Part shown: positions 11,288-24,919 of the stretch, one piece after another
How the letters are laid out: each line of letters begins with the position of its first letter
Numbering within the stretch: position 1 is the first letter of the stretch
Program-made: the position numbers and the translations under genes
Notes under the pieces: model-generated
The model's input: the letters and a program-made list of their open reading frames with translations, nothing else
What the model was told of the DNA's origin: nothing
The model's database searches: none
Source of the DNA: Temnopleurus reevesii
Lineage: Eukaryota > Echinodermata > Echinoidea > Temnopleuroida > Temnopleuridae
Assembly (NCBI GenBank): GCA_036244855.1
Contig: BQKZ01000016.1
Span: 230,190 to 294,189 of the forward strand
Direction of reading: 5' to 3'
DNA: 64,000 bases

Positions 11288-14013
11288 TCAAGGGAGAAAG
11301 CTGTCGGGTCTGTAGCCGTAATGGACGGTTGAACCTCTGACCTTCCGGCACCCACAGGTAGTAGCCTCAACATAAGTGAAGGTCGGATCAACGCCAGGAG
11401 CACAGTTCTTGAGGCTGATCGTGATGTTCTTATAACTAGCTGGGGTACACACCGGGTGGTTACCATCGAACAGTTTGTTTAGAAGTGATGGAAGCTGCAA
11501 GAGAGGTGAAAGAACTAAAAATGTTAAAATTCAGAATATGGGGCGAATGGGAGAGCGACGCATTTTAATAACGTTCTCATATTGAATTTGTAAAAAAAAA
11601 ACAATTAAACTGGAATGATTTTATAAGCAGTCAGCTCAATAAACTTTAACCATGCAAAGTATTTTAATTTGAACAAAACTTTATTTTGATGGAAAAAAGA
11701 GAATAATGAAAAAAAAACGCTATTGCAAAACGTGAATCAATTCCCGACGATTTTTTAAGTGTGCGTGTTAAAGTTTGTGACAGTGCCACAAAAAGAAACT
11801 CTTAGCTCCTATGTTCTACATCTTTTGTCGATAAAAGTGTGACGAGTAGAAAAGAACTCATCATCACTCTTTCATCAAAACCACAAGAATTTATAAGGGC
11901 TTTCATCTTGACGTTCGTTAAAAAACGTCGTCGAATTGGGTACAAATATGACATTGAAATCAATCAAGGAAACATTTCGAAATATCTTTATGGAATTAGT
12001 TTTTTTTATAATATATAATATTCTATAGCTTACTTGAAAAAAATAATCAAAATTATCTCCACTAAATTATTCTCAAATGGGTGATCTAAAATGGGATTTT
12101 AATTGATATATCAATCACGTTAATAAGCATCACGGTATTAATATTTAAATGAAAAGGTCTACATTGTTATCTTGAGTTTATTTAGTTGAAAAAAAACAAG
12201 GTTATCTAATGACATAATAGCAAGGACCAGTATGAATGAGTGTCAGAATATACTTCTCAGTGGAGTCGACCAGGACAATTATGAAATCAATAATATCAAA
12301 ATATTAGAATATGTTTAACCTGTCTAAAATGTGGGTTCAATCAATTATTGCTTTGGTCATAAGGTCATTTTCTGTAAAAAAAAAAAAACCAACAACAACA
12401 AAAAACACAAAACCCGGGATTTTCCCATCCATCCTAAAACGTTTTCTGTTTATCAAAAAAAAATTGATATGTATCGTTAATCCTATATAATTATGTTTCT
12501 TTATCACTAAAACTTCGAATGACAATTGAAATAACTTTGGTATTGACTCCTAAAGTTGCATTTTGCTCCGCCGGACCAATTCTGTGAAACATAACCTCAA
12601 GGCGGAATAACACATTCCCTTCTGAGCTAAATATTCATAATCCCTATCATCCCAATAATTATCTCATCACGTTTACGGAGTAGGCCTATAAGGTCATTAA
12701 AATTGTATGAGTCATGTATTTCCCATAAATGCTCATGGTTCAAGGCACATGGGATGGAAAGAGATTATATCAATTTATTTCCCATCTTAAGCTGTGAACT
12801 TCAATTCATTATCAAAACCCTTCAAAAAATAATTGCCACATAAATATATAGTCCCTTATATTCCCGTATATTCAACTTTTTAATTGTTCTCCTGAGTGTT
12901 CTGGAAATGGAGCCGAAATGAGATATTATTCAGTAATTGCCAACAAAATGAATTGCAGTAAACTTTGAACTCTTAATGAACTCGGAAATTGATTGACTCG
13001 GAGATCTATAAACTGCACTAAAGGTGCAGAAAGAGAGAATCTATCATTAAATAATGTTTTGAATCGTCTTTCTCGTCAATCTTACCACGAACTACTGTTT
13101 AAAAAGATGTAGATATTACCCCTTCACAATTTCAATCGCATGATTGCGTGTATGCATTTATATCTTAAATGTTTATTAATCGTGGATCGTATACAACGAA
13201 AAAAAAAGTTGTTGATGTGTTCTTGATATCACTAGGTTAGGCGAATTCAGATATGATGTCCCTCAAAGTGGATATTCGTAATGTTGAGAATCTAATAGCC
13301 TTGTGAAATTAGGATCCCCTAAAAATTGATAGTTGTTTGATTATTCAAATGATACTATTCAAATGATAAAAGCCGGATGTTTGAATCACTTCTTCTGAAA
13401 CAGAGCGTGTACATTTTTACAATCAGTTGATTGTTAAAAAGTCCACCGATTTAATAATCTTATTAAAAAGAATTGAGCTATTTCTAGCGATTAAAAAAAA
13501 AATATTAACAACTTTCATAATTGTCGTCCGATTTCTTTTGTTCGATCCACGTGTCAGATCTTTCCGCTTTTAATGAAAAGTCTTCTTTTATTTGTTTTTT
13601 TTTGTGTGTTGGGGGGAGGGGTAAACTTATCCTTTAAGGTGGGGCTCCATCATGGTTGGGCTTCATCTACAGAGAGACTTGTCGGCAGCATTAATGAGTT
13701 ACAGACATGAGAGAGGAGCGACTTGGGCAAACATGTAGATGTTGTAAATTAGCTATCTTTTAGACAATCAGACTTGATTACAGACTTGATTACAATTATA
13801 TAGCTTTAGTACCTGATAACTGTCACATCTACCCCAGCATCCTCGGACGTTAATGACGCTCGAATCACAACCTTCCTTCTCCGCCAAGTGCTTCATTCCA
13901 GTGTGAACGTAACATTCGATGGCTGTAGCGGGGTCAAAGGTCGCACTGCTAAGATGTGACGCCATCACGACCAAGAAAGTAGACGCCGTTACAGTATGGA
14001 TAGCTGACATCAT
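11288..14013 (-). CDS. GPB5: Glycoprotein hormone beta-5 (GPB5)-type subunit, complete in two coding exons
   Basis: Coding exon 1 is 14013-13813 (67 codons) and coding exon 2 is 11494-11288 (68 codons plus stop), joined in phase 0 (donor CAG|GTACTA, acceptor CTCTCTTGCAG). The 135-residue product starts MMSAIHTVTASTFLVVMAS, a signal peptide. Then come IECYV, EGC, the CxGxC motif CWGRC (residues 59-63), HPVC, a YKNITIS sequon, the GPB5 hallmark NCAPGVDPTFTY, and TCGC. Eight cysteines are present in the mature part. The motifs and their order match GPB5, the beta subunit of thyrostimulin, rather than LH/FSH/TSH beta, since no seat-belt tail follows. The C-terminal end lacks the extra cysteines seen in human GPB5. 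ATG at 14013 is chosen because it is the first ATG after the upstream splice acceptor; the next codon is also ATG. The intron (11495-13812) contains only AT-rich sequence and poly-A runs. Confidence 0.93.
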
Positions 14014-14056
14014 GATGGATTTGGAAGATGGGTTGAGAAAGCGATGAAAACACAAC
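14014..14056 (-). other. 5' UTR part of the GPB5 exon
   Basis: A pyrimidine-rich stretch followed by TATTTGCAG places a splice acceptor just before this segment. The frame stays open through it, but it has no ATG. A further non-coding exon probably lies at higher coordinates; I could not place it. Confidence 0.6.
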
Positions 14057-14109
14057 CTGCAAATAAAAAGAGGACAAAGGTGGTTGGAGAATATGTTTGT
14101 AGATTAATG

Positions 14110-14342
14110 ATACACCTATCCTTGGCAACTTAGGCCCAGCGTTTTTGAACAATTATAAAAGCTGGGCTAGAGCAATGTATACGTAGAATGGCCGGTGTAC
14201 TGACGTTCGGCTCGCACTGAAGGAACGTACACCGAGCGTCAGTACACCGTACATATTTGTGCTTCCGGGAAACCTTTTCAATTTTCAAAAGTGATGAGCT
14301 AACAGAGGCTGCATGAAAATGCGAAGGCGTGAGTCGACCTTC
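14110..14342. mobile_element. F1 palindromic MITE, degenerate copy 3
   Basis: The interior pair GTACTGACGTTCGGC and CGAGCGTCAGTACACCG and the right end GCGAAGGCGTGAGTCGACC match F1. The left end has decayed. It lies about 50 nt upstream of the GPB5 UTR acceptor. Confidence 0.6.
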
Positions 14343-15715
14343 GGACAACTGTTTTGGACAACTCTTTTTTTTCAAGCCGAAGAAAGATGAAATTAGCATT
14401 CAAAATTACAAGTTAATCAAGAAATCCAATTAGTTGATTGTTCAGTGTTAAAACACCATTTTGATGTTTGATGTAAGATGAAAATCAAATAACTGATTAT
14501 AAATCTACAACGTATACATTTGTTTCGGATGAAGGGGGAGGGAGCTAACTTATGAAAGAAATCCATGAAGAAACATCAACAGCAATGTCATTCATTTGTA
14601 TTTCGACATGAATCAATAAAAAGAATCCCTTCCGAAAATTGCATATCATTTTGTAAAATGGTTATTTCGTACATGATTGATTGCCTCAAAGTGGAGATAA
14701 GATCAATGAAATCCATGTAGCCAGAATATTAATAACCATTCAGATCTCATAACAAAGATGCACATGGGTTCATAAAATAAAGATACATAATGGAGTACGT
14801 GATTGAAATTGATGACAGAGCGGAAGTCATTCAACTGCGATGCCATGAAGGACAAATGAGCCTTTGAAAACCTCCCTCATTGGTTGAATGATGTTGGTGA
14901 TTACAAAATGAGCGAGGATAATTTATTGTTTTCCAATAACACAATTACCTGCTCACATTTCGTTTTCCATCAATCGTGCCCGAGTATTTAGATGCATAGT
15001 ATGGACCATACAACAATCGCTTACACAATAAATCATCTATCGCTTATGCATGAGATATTGCTTGAATTAACAGATCAAAAGCATGCAATAATCAATTGAA
15101 AGCTCGATCGCACATCCTCCATCTACACAGCGTGGATTAATTATTCTAGATGACTAATGAGCGCTATATTTACCAGAAAGAGAAGATTACCATTTACTCT
15201 CTCAATACTTTAGTTTTAAATGCTGAGTCACCTAATTACCCATCACGTTTAACTGCGCAACTACTGTAATTGTGTATCATCTCAATGACCACACTACCAT
15301 GTTCATATCTATTCATTCATGTATTCATTCATTCAAGTATTCATTAATTAATTGGGTATATACAATTTACATAACTTGTCAGCAACATGTTCTAAAACAC
15401 CGGTAATGAAATTCTAATTTGAAGCAAACCCCTCTGAGAAATAGAAACGTTACAGTTTATACCATTTCTATTTCGCAGACTTTGTGAAAGGCACTGTGAT
15501 TTAAATCATGGTGCATGTTTATTCAGTTAATATACACTGTACTTGCAAAGGTCCCCTCCATTTACAGAACACAATAATATAATTTTTTTTTAAAGAGAAC
15601 CATTCACGTACATCATATTGCTTATCACACTGCCAAAATACATGTACAATTACCACATAGTGAGAATGAGACACAAAGAGAGAGAATGTGTGTATGTTTG
15701 TGTGTAAATGTTCTG
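14343..15715. other. Intergenic, nothing recognised
   Basis: AT-rich, with a short ATTC-type low-complexity run near 15310-15350. Confidence 0.5.
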
Positions 15716-15725
15716 CATAAATATA

Positions 15726-15756
<31 letters not shown>

Positions 15757-15785
15757 GTGTGTGTGTGTGTGTGCGTGTTTGTGTG
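15716..15785. repeat. (TA)n then (GT)n microsatellite
   Basis: Alternating TA from about 15724, turning into GT at about 15756. Confidence 0.85.
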
Positions 15786-15831
15786 TAATTACAAGCATTT
15801 TATGTCAACGATGCACACAACATTTACTTGT

Positions 15832-16084
15832 AAAGGCAGACTCACACATTTGCGTTTTTAGCCTGCGTCGGCCCAGCGTTTTGGAAATTAAAAACGCTCC
15901 CTTGACGCACAAATACGCAGGTCATACGGAGGACTGACGCTCGTCGTGTGCTCGTTAAGCGCGGGCCGAACATCAGTCCACCGTCTGATCTGCATATGAT
16001 GTCTGTCAAGGGAGCGTTTTTATCTATTTCCGGAAACGCTACGCCGACGCAGGCTAAAAACGCCAAGGTGTGAGTATGTCTTCA
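15832..16084. mobile_element. F1 palindromic MITE, copy 4
   Basis: Left arm GACTCACACATTTGCGTTTT then AGCCTGCGTCGGCCCAGCG. Right arm CGCCGACGCAGGCTAAAAAC then GCCAAGGTGTGAGT. One of the best-preserved copies. Confidence 0.9.
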
Positions 16085-19000
16085 GACATTGTACAAAAGG
16101 TAAAAGTGGTATGCGAATGTATTGAACAATCTAATAATTATGTACTGAAAATTTCACATTTTGCAATTTTCTCAAAAAGTTACACAATTATTTTACTCAA
16201 CTAGCATTACCAAACGGAGAAGAATTTTTTTCCTTCAAATTTTGGATTCAGAACCACAACACCTAGAGAGCTATTTAACTATCATATCAAACTTCCGTTG
16301 CTATAAACTACGGTATTACAAACATCGATAACATGTTTAATAATTATTTGGTTGATTTTTGTTAATCATATCATTTTACGGCTCCATCAAACATTTGTGT
16401 TTATAACTAATGTTTGCCAATGTTCATGAAATTTAGAATGTGCTCTGTGGACGCATAAATACAGAGGGGATGTTCTTGGCCGGCGTTGAAGTCGATCGGC
16501 TGACTCTCGACGCGTAAAAATGAAAGCATCATCCTCCGTATTTCTGCATCTTTCAAAATTCATGAAGGCGTTGGTTGTAAACGAAAGTGACCAATGAATT
16601 TATTTGACGCTCCATGTACGCAAAAAGACACAGGGGGCTACTAGACTGACGTAGAATGCGTGCGTTTTACGCTAGACGCACGCATGTTCGTGACAGTCAT
16701 ACGCCCCTCCTGTAGAATAAATGCAATTAATGCTAAGCTAAGTTTAAATGTTAGCACCGTGTGACTGCACATTTACATGACACAAAATTATACGATTACG
16801 TTAAGATTACGTTGAATTCTTACCTTTAAAATAGGACTACAAAATAAATATTCTCTAAGGCACTTCTGAGGAACGGCACACTTTGGTTGTCGGATGAATG
16901 ACACTACCTGAAGCTTAATTAATTTGCGATGAATAGAAACAGAATACGAGGTTAAACTCTCTGATGTCGTGATTAGAAAAAAAACAGCGTTGATCGCACA
17001 CCAGTGACCTTAGTCGACCTAAACGTCCAAAATGGGCGCCACCACCTCGTTGAATTGAGTCCACTTATGAAAAGTTCATTAAACGATCATCTCGTCGTTA
17101 ATAAGTGTTAATAATACGATGCAACAATCCATGCAAATGACAATCTGTCTGACTATACGAAAGTGAATGTCGAAGAACAATGCATCGATGTAATTTTTTT
17201 CTTTGACGATTGTGTTTTCTTTGTCTTTTAGATCAAACTGGTTACGATGAAGTGAAGTACATACTCGATGCCTGCGCACATGTCAAACGATGACGAAACC
17301 AGCCTGATGTTAATCTAGTGAAGACGTGATGTGTCTATCGGCGTCATACAATGTGAAGAGCTAATCCAGCTGGTTGGGTCAATCAGATGATACACCGTGC
17401 TAGCAGGTGAACTTGTCATCATTTGCAGTAGATCAGACGAACGGAATGACATGGAAACAATGCGTAACTGAGTTGTTGATTATTAACTCGCCAACCCTGT
17501 GAGTTTACCGCCTAAAGCAGTTGGTCCTTGTTTGCCCATTCCTGGCTGGTTGTATTAACTCCATCGGCAGATGAGTTGAAATGCAAACAAATCATTTCAT
17601 CACGTTCTCTTCATTCAATCAAGAGACATTTGACATGAAAGATGACAAATCAGAAATCATCTGTCATTCGATCAAATCATTTACGATTAAAGATAAATTA
17701 CACAACATTTAATTGTCGTAACCCATACTTATTTCGTGGTTCTTTATTGCAACCTTTACCAGCCTCTCTTTATTCAAATGAATCTTGTAGAATTTAAATT
17801 TATCAAATAACGAAATTAACAAGTATTGACATAAAAAACTTCTGCTAATGGAAATAATGTAAGTGCTAGATAAGAGGAGGGAAATTAAAGAATACAACCA
17901 AAAAACGCAACTTCTTAATGACCAGTAAAACTTTTCCTTCACCACACCTCATTCAGTTTAAATCTGGGTTCATAAGCATACTTTGTGCAATAACATAACA
18001 TATAGATTAATGTATTCATAAAAACTAATTATAATACATTGCATGGGGGCCTATTTTGGGAAGAGGGTAAGGCTATACAAAATACCGTAATAATATTGTA
18101 ATCTAAAATTGATATCGACCGTAAATGTGAATGAAAATGGGCACCAAACGAAAAAAAGAAATAAGTAATGTGGTTAAAGACAAAAAAAAAAGAAAAGAAA
18201 AAGAAAACCCGACAGATGAAAACAATGAATGAATATGAAAGTTACCTTGCTTTTTCCTAAAATACAATTTTTTTCAAAATGCTAAGGTATTGAAGTTCAT
18301 GAACGGTATTTATATCTACCTTAAACAGAATATTTTTTTACCTTGAACTTTAATTTGTGTTCATTCACTTTTAGTCTGATTATGTTTCAATTCCTATGCT
18401 GAAAGCTGTTATAAAACAACGAAATGATAATTTTCAATTTTCAATTTTCGGATAACATAAAAGACATTTCCTTGAATTCTGATGAAAATTGCACCTAAAG
18501 AATTAGCAAAAAGTGCATCGAAAAATATATATATATATATATATACCAGTCACTACCGGTTCCGGTGCGGCGTGTTCCGGTACTGAGAATCTAAATATAG
18601 GAAAGAGGGTTTCCATGTATCTGAGATTTGATCAGCAGACCCCCGTTTGGCTGCATCATCAAGCTGTATGTGCGTCACACTCACATCAAACAGTTACTCG
18701 GTAAATTGTCCAAGTATTTGGTGTTTAATCTTGACCCAATGGTTGCGTAACTGGGGTCTGCCAGCCCTTGAATAAATTCCCACAATGAAACATGTGGGTG
18801 GGGATTGTGTACCAGGTACATGGTTGGTAATGAAGGTGGGTGCATGTAAATAAGGAAAGGTCAATGGGACAAAGGGTATGCGAGTTTGAATGAGGAAAAG
18901 AAGAAACCGCGGGGAAAAGTACGAAAAATTTGAAACATGCGGCAAATCGAATTAGTTAGAAATCCAATTTTCCACGTTCTTAACTCTCTATGCATGAAAT

Positions 19001-20867
19001 TGATCTACAGATAAAAACTAGAAATCCATTGATGACATAAAATTACCTTTAAGTTGCAAATAGCTCACACACAATTGACAATGATTGTGTTTAATGTTTT
19101 TATGGGAAAATGTTTGCAAACTTACCTATTATTACAAGTTTGTGGAAGGAAAAAAAGGAGGAAAGAGAATAACCCAAATTAAGTAGGGAAATTTTCTAAA
19201 AGTCCTACATTTTTACGACGTTTACGGAATTTTGCGGTATATTCGAATGTCTGAACTTGGAGGGGGGAGGGAGGGGGTTAAGAATTAAGCAGAAGGGTGT
19301 GACCACTATCCTATCATGACACGGTGTAGATTGTCTGCACGCTTTCCTGCAACACGGATATTGGTATACTACGAGGAAGACAAGACGTTGTCGGGCAAAG
19401 ACCTATGATTCAGTAAACCTCGTGATGAAGTCACGTGATCAAATGGCATCTTTTATCAAGAACTAATTAGCTGTATATAATTAATATTGCAGTGATGCAT
19501 TGCAGTTCGCTTAAACTCACCACAATTCATTTAATATTGACAGCAGGTCTTTCTAAGTAATGATACTAAAGTGCTGATATTATCATTAATTAATATGTCA
19601 TCACATTTCCTCGCGCCAATGTGAACGACTGGGGAAGGCGAGTTAAAACAACTTTTTTTTTTTTAAATAAAAAGGGAGTTTCGGAAAAATAAGAAATTCA
19701 ATTCGAAGTGGAACAAGTGATAAAGATTCAAATATGATTTGCATTTACTGATTTCGTATATCAATCTGCTTTTTACATATTTAAAAATACATCTGACGTT
19801 CACACAATAAGCAATATCTGTCAGTCATATTTAATCCAAATGTTGTTTATAAGAACAATCTTGTGCCGAAATAAAAAAAAAATGATCTAGAAATTAAACG
19901 ATGTTTGGTTTATTGATTATTCCTAAATACTATTCCTGGTGTTAGATTTAACTACTATGATTTATATAATCCCAAACCGTAATCAATATCACAATGTATT
20001 AATTATCTCATTTTTCATTCACCCCCCCCCACAATAAATAATGTTGCGACCTTACCAAAATGTGAATATCGTGCGATAGAAATTACATCAATGGACTGAA
20101 TTCTTACCTAAAGTATGATTAAAGCAACAACAAAGATTTTCTAAAAGTAGTTCATACCAAACATTGCAGATTAATTTAGCCTTTAGACTTTTGTCTACGG
20201 GAGTGTTATTCGAAAGTAGCAATTGATCGCAAATCAACTGCAAATCATTTGCAAATTGTAACGCGCATTTCCATTCCCGCATAACATGCGGTTCTAACAA
20301 AACGCGCATGAAACGAGAATTTTGATTGGCGCTTTCCAATCAATTGCAACTTTTGAATAACACGAACTTAAACACTAAATAATATGGAGAAGCAAAATAA
20401 ACTCTTGAGCACTATTGAAGGCAATTGAAATACGAGTCGTTACCAAACACTTGTAGAATAATTTAGGTATACATTCATATGATACAAGTAAACGTTTTGT
20501 CCAAATTCAATCTTTTTTTTCAATTCAATTCTTCTTTATTCGGTTTAAAAACCACTTAAAATCACAAAAATGCATATATACAATAACAATCATAAAACAA
20601 AGAGAAATACAAACAAACTACATAATAAAGAAAGAAATATAATTGATCTATATTGAATCCCTTCTGCTCGTGTTAGTTTAAAAATTCACCAAAGTTTGTC
20701 AATTTATGAAACCAAGAATTGTATGAACACACATGTTTACTAACATTTAGGGGGTTATAATAAAGCTATTTCTTCATTCAAATTTCCATATTTGAATGAA
20801 CATTTTTTATTTTTAATTGCTTGACAATGGGCAGAATTGACAGACAATTTTCATTGAGGATTTGAGA
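16085..20867. other. Intergenic, mostly nothing recognised
   Basis: A possible degenerate palindromic element lies near 16400-16590 (it ends in GGCGTTGGTTGTAAAC, like 7928-8126). A short (AT)n run lies at 18525-18544 and poly-T/A runs occur. A CAATTGATCGC / GCGCGCAT-type inverted segment near 20216-20352 may be another old MITE. No coding frame is supported. Confidence 0.4.
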
Positions 20868-20943
20868 TATACAGCGCTTAGGGACTTTCGCATGATTGTG
20901 TTATGCGCTATATAAAAGTGTTTCATTATTATTATTATTACAA
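20868..20943 (+). mobile_element. 5'-truncated SINE tail
   Basis: AGCGCTTAGGGACTTTCGCA, then GCGCTATATAAAAGTG and a (TTA)n tail. The same 3' end is seen at 47490-47568 (inverted) and, more distantly, at the end of the full-length SINE at 53300. Confidence 0.65.
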
Positions 20944-22259
20944 AAATACCAATCTCTCCTTAATTTACCCTTTCGATCGAGCAATGAATATTCTAAATCG
21001 AATGGTTAGGATTATGTGGCTAAGATATAAAGGAAATTGTAATAAAATGAGAGAATTGGATATTTGCAAAGAATATAAATATGCTTACACATTGTGAGCC
21101 GATGGCAAAGTAGTATCCAATCGCTTTAAGCTTGGCGAATATTTTGCAAATCCATGACTTACTTAACATTTGTACAAATGTGCTATTGATTCAATCAGAG
21201 ATTATGCGCTTTACCGTGGGATAACAAGTCAATTTGGATTTTAGAATCATTCAACAGCAAGGTATTACTACAAGATGAGAGTAATAATACAGCGACATAA
21301 TATTTTACACGTCCAAAAATTTGGGATTTATGATAAACATTTTTTTTGTAATTCATGTTTTATTAATCCAAATATACACAACATAGTTTAAGTAACATAG
21401 AAATAATCAAACATAATATAACACAGAAAATAACAATTTAAAAAACACACCAATTGGATCTTTTTTTTAATAAACATTATGCATTATGATAAAAAATTAT
21501 GCATTGTTTACTTGATACAGGAAGTAATGATTAAATGTGGAGAAAGGAAAGTAGTGATGAGGGGGAAATTATTTGTATAAAAAACTCCTGCAAAATAATG
21601 AAATTGAAAAAAAAAAGCACCAGAAATCACAGTATATGGTTTGCAACACACCACAAACCCAATGTATTGGCAATGAATGATAAATGATATGATGGTGCGA
21701 ATACATTTTTGGATATGGGATTAATGACGTATTTCCGGGTCAAAGCTTATACCACATCTTTCACTCATTTCACTCATATTGTCGTTTACTTGTTTGCCAG
21801 AAACGATGAAAAATATTTCCTATATTACAGATGCGTATCGCATGACTCAAATCAGTAATTTCTTCTTTTTTCAAACTATATTTCCTTTAAAAAAGTAATG
21901 ATAATAAATAAAATAATAAATAAAGTCAAGAATTTGTCAGTGGTAAGGTCACACACATGACCGAGAATGACCTCCAAATATTAATTTTATCGCTATGGTT
22001 TACAAAAAGATGATCATTCAAAAAATGTCCTACCTTTTCGCAGATTATGAGATGAACATTAGATGCTGGTATGAGATACAGTTGATAAAGAACTGAAGTT
22101 ATTTTGCGCCAGTAGGATTGATCATCATATATTTGTTTCTTTAGGTCCCTACTGAAGTGGATAGCGAAGTATACCTTGGTGAAATTCAGGTCGGGTCGTA
22201 GTTTTCAGTAAGAAAGAAATGAGCAATGATTATAGACTCTGTCTAACAGAGCAGAGGAA
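20944..22259. other. Intergenic, nothing recognised
   Basis: AT-rich, with poly-T and poly-A runs only. Confidence 0.5.
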
Positions 22260-22413
22260 GGGTTAATATGTCAATGTGATGAGTGAAACCGAAAGGAGGG
22301 GAGAGGAGGACAGACAGGGACTGTGATAATGATAATATAAAATGAGAAAGGGAAAGGGCAGAAGAGAGTGATGAGGAGATATTACTTGAAAGGGGAGAAA
22401 GAACGAGAAGGAA

Positions 22414-22475
<62 letters not shown>

Positions 22476-22910
22476 CGGGGAGATGGACCGAGGAGGTTGA
22501 TTTCGTGGAGAAAGCGAAATAAGCACGCGTGATGAAAAAATGACAGTTTATGATTTTATGACGAGGATGGAACAATTACCGGTGGAATGAAGAAATCACT
22601 TTGAAAGCGGCTGGCGCCACTGTGGTTGGTAGGCATGTGACCATGAAACCTTTTTTTTTCGAGGAATCACTCTGAATTTATTTACTTCATAAGGGATATG
22701 TAAACTAGATGCAATATCAGCTCGAGCTTAGGGAATCCATGCGGAAGTGACAGAAGTTCAATGTTCGTCACCCGTACACGACTTTGAAGGTAGAAAGTAC
22801 AAGCTAGTTGAATAATGGAAATTGGATTAGGGGAGAGGATCTGGGAAGACAAGAGAATATAGAGGGGCTCAGAATATAGAGGAAAGAAGAGAGAGGGGCA
22901 ATAGGAGAGA

Positions 22911-22950
<40 letters not shown>

Positions 22951-22993
22951 GGAGAGAAATGGTATAGAGATAGATAAGGAGATGGGGAGAAAG

Positions 22994-23035
<42 letters not shown>

Positions 23036-23170
23036 ATGGAGGAGAGAAAAGGTAGAGAGAGAGAGAGCGATAGAAAGAGGGAGATATATATATATAGAGA
23101 GAGAGATGGCGAGGGGAGGGGGTGAGAACAAAAAAACAAGGCGGGAACAGTGAAGATATGGAGAAGGGGA
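22260..23170. repeat. Long purine-rich tract with three (GA)n blocks
   Basis: The + strand is strongly purine-rich apart from a mixed stretch at about 22560-22800. Pure GA blocks occur at about 22418-22466, 22914-22947 and 22996-23032, with a G run near 22467. The Ser/Leu-rich open frames on the other strand are artefacts of this. Confidence 0.85.
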
Positions 23171-24345
23171 ATAAATCTCATCGTCATCTCATCTGTATTT
23201 TACCCGCAGGGTTAGATGTCAAGGATGTGAGGCTGACTTCATATCGAATATCTTTCAAAGAAGGAATAAAATGAACTTATCATTGGAGAGATGGCTACGG
23301 GGATTTCAAAGCAGAAATACATGACTCCGAAGCAATGGAAATAACAATTATAAAAGAAATGATAAAACAATATAATAAATTTCCCTACTTTGGTTAATAG
23401 TATACACACAAAGATACATTTTATGACGCAAATTCACATAATCCACTTCCTTTCAGAGCATTCCAGCAGGGCGTTCACTGTGATTATTGCTGTTTAACCA
23501 ACATCCGGGTGGATGCCAAAATTGGTTGTCTGAAAGGATGTCGAAGAGTTTCTTGAAGAAAACTGGGATTAGCTGGGGCTTGAAGTGGAGAACTTTGGCA
23601 ATGTGAACATGACTAATTATGTTTACCATGACGAAATTGTTGGCAACAAATAAACAATAATTACTAGGTAATAATAGATGGTTACTCTCTTTCTACTGAA
23701 GTTGAGAGTTTTCTAAGTGTTTAGAAAGAAAAAAGAAAGTAAAGGAACTGATCCTAGAGATTTTAGCAACAAAAATACAGGATTTCTAGAGGCAATGGTT
23801 GACTGTCTCAGTGTTTGCTTTATACCCATTGCTGAAATAAACAAAAACACAACCAATTAAATTACTTTTCGAAACATTTATGCTTATTCCGTAAGTTAAT
23901 TCGCGTAAATTCAGGATATCTTTCGTTAATCCTGTTAATAACTAGCCACCGGCAAAATGCGATGTCAAACGTTACTTTACAATACCCTCCATATCAATCT
24001 CTTGGAGCTGGTGAAGAGACTTGCGGCGGTTTGCGAAGCTAATTCTCGGACTTAATCTATCATTTTCTAATTACCATCATTTCTTATACAAGCATAATCG
24101 GATGTACTTTATGCTGCACCTCATGACTTAATACTGCATGTAGCTATTACAGGGGAATGGAATAAAGTAAATTACAGTAATTTCAAATCTAAACACACAT
24201 GCACACTCTCTATAATTTAAAGAATGCTCCAAGCCTAGCCCCCCCCCCCATACCCCTCCCGAATCCACTTTCCCCCATGGATGGTTTAGTAGGCACACAC
24301 ACGTCTGTGCACATTCAAACGGCAGTCCTGGAAGGAAAGGGCCTG
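23171..24345. other. Intergenic, nothing recognised
   Basis: AT-rich with a short C run at 24240-24249. Confidence 0.5.
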
Positions 24346-24440
24346 TCCGCAATCGGATATTGGTACCCCATGTCACATGAATTATTCCCGATGATGACAG
24401 TGTGACGCCATTGTATTTAAAGTCTTTGGCAAGAATTACA
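24346..24440 (+). repeat. Direct duplicate, left copy (partner at 24825)
   Basis: 95 nt matched by 24825-24919 with four mismatches by eye. The right copy begins immediately after a single N. This is most simply a haplotype or contig-join duplication. Confidence 0.8.
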
Positions 24441-24486
24441 TCCTGTTTTAAGTAAAACAAACATCCTGTTTTAAGTAAAACAAACA
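24440..24486 (+). repeat. Tandem duplication of a 23-24 nt unit
   Basis: CATCCTGTTTTAAGTAAAAC occurs twice in a row, each copy followed by AAA. Confidence 0.9.
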
Positions 24487-24823
24487 AATAAGTGCAAAGT
24501 AGAGGGAAATAAAATATTTAGAAATACATATCAGTCTCAACAACAAATCCACGCTCCACCATGATCTTTTAATCCAAAGTAGAATTTAAAACCTCCAAAG
24601 TTTTCCCCCATAACAACAATAATAATAACAATAATAATAATAATAAAAAAAAAACTTGTAATTGCTCAGAATTAAGGCACAATGCTCATAACCACTACTC
24701 TATACTAACTTATAAACGCACCTCCAACTCATTCTACTAATGAAAAAAAAATAACAAAATATATTAACCGGTATTTATTACAGATTAAACAAACAAACAA
24801 GCTAACTGCTGCACCATGCCAGT

Positions 24824-24824
24824 N
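24824..24824. other. Single-N assembly join
   Basis: One ambiguous base between unlike sequence on the left and a re-occurring segment on the right. Confidence 0.8.
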
Positions 24825-24919
24825 TCCGCAATCAGATATTGGTACCCCATGTCACATGAATTATTCCCGATGATGACAATGTGACGCCAATGTATTTTAA
24901 GTCTTTGGCAAGAATTACA
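24825..24919 (+). repeat. Direct duplicate, right copy (partner at 24346)
   Basis: See the left copy. After 24919 the two copies diverge completely. Confidence 0.8.

Noticed and set aside
18661..18704. - strand CECDA word, considered as the missing CxCxxC of GPA2 copy B
   Set aside because: The third cysteine is absent and the flanking frame is broken by stops.
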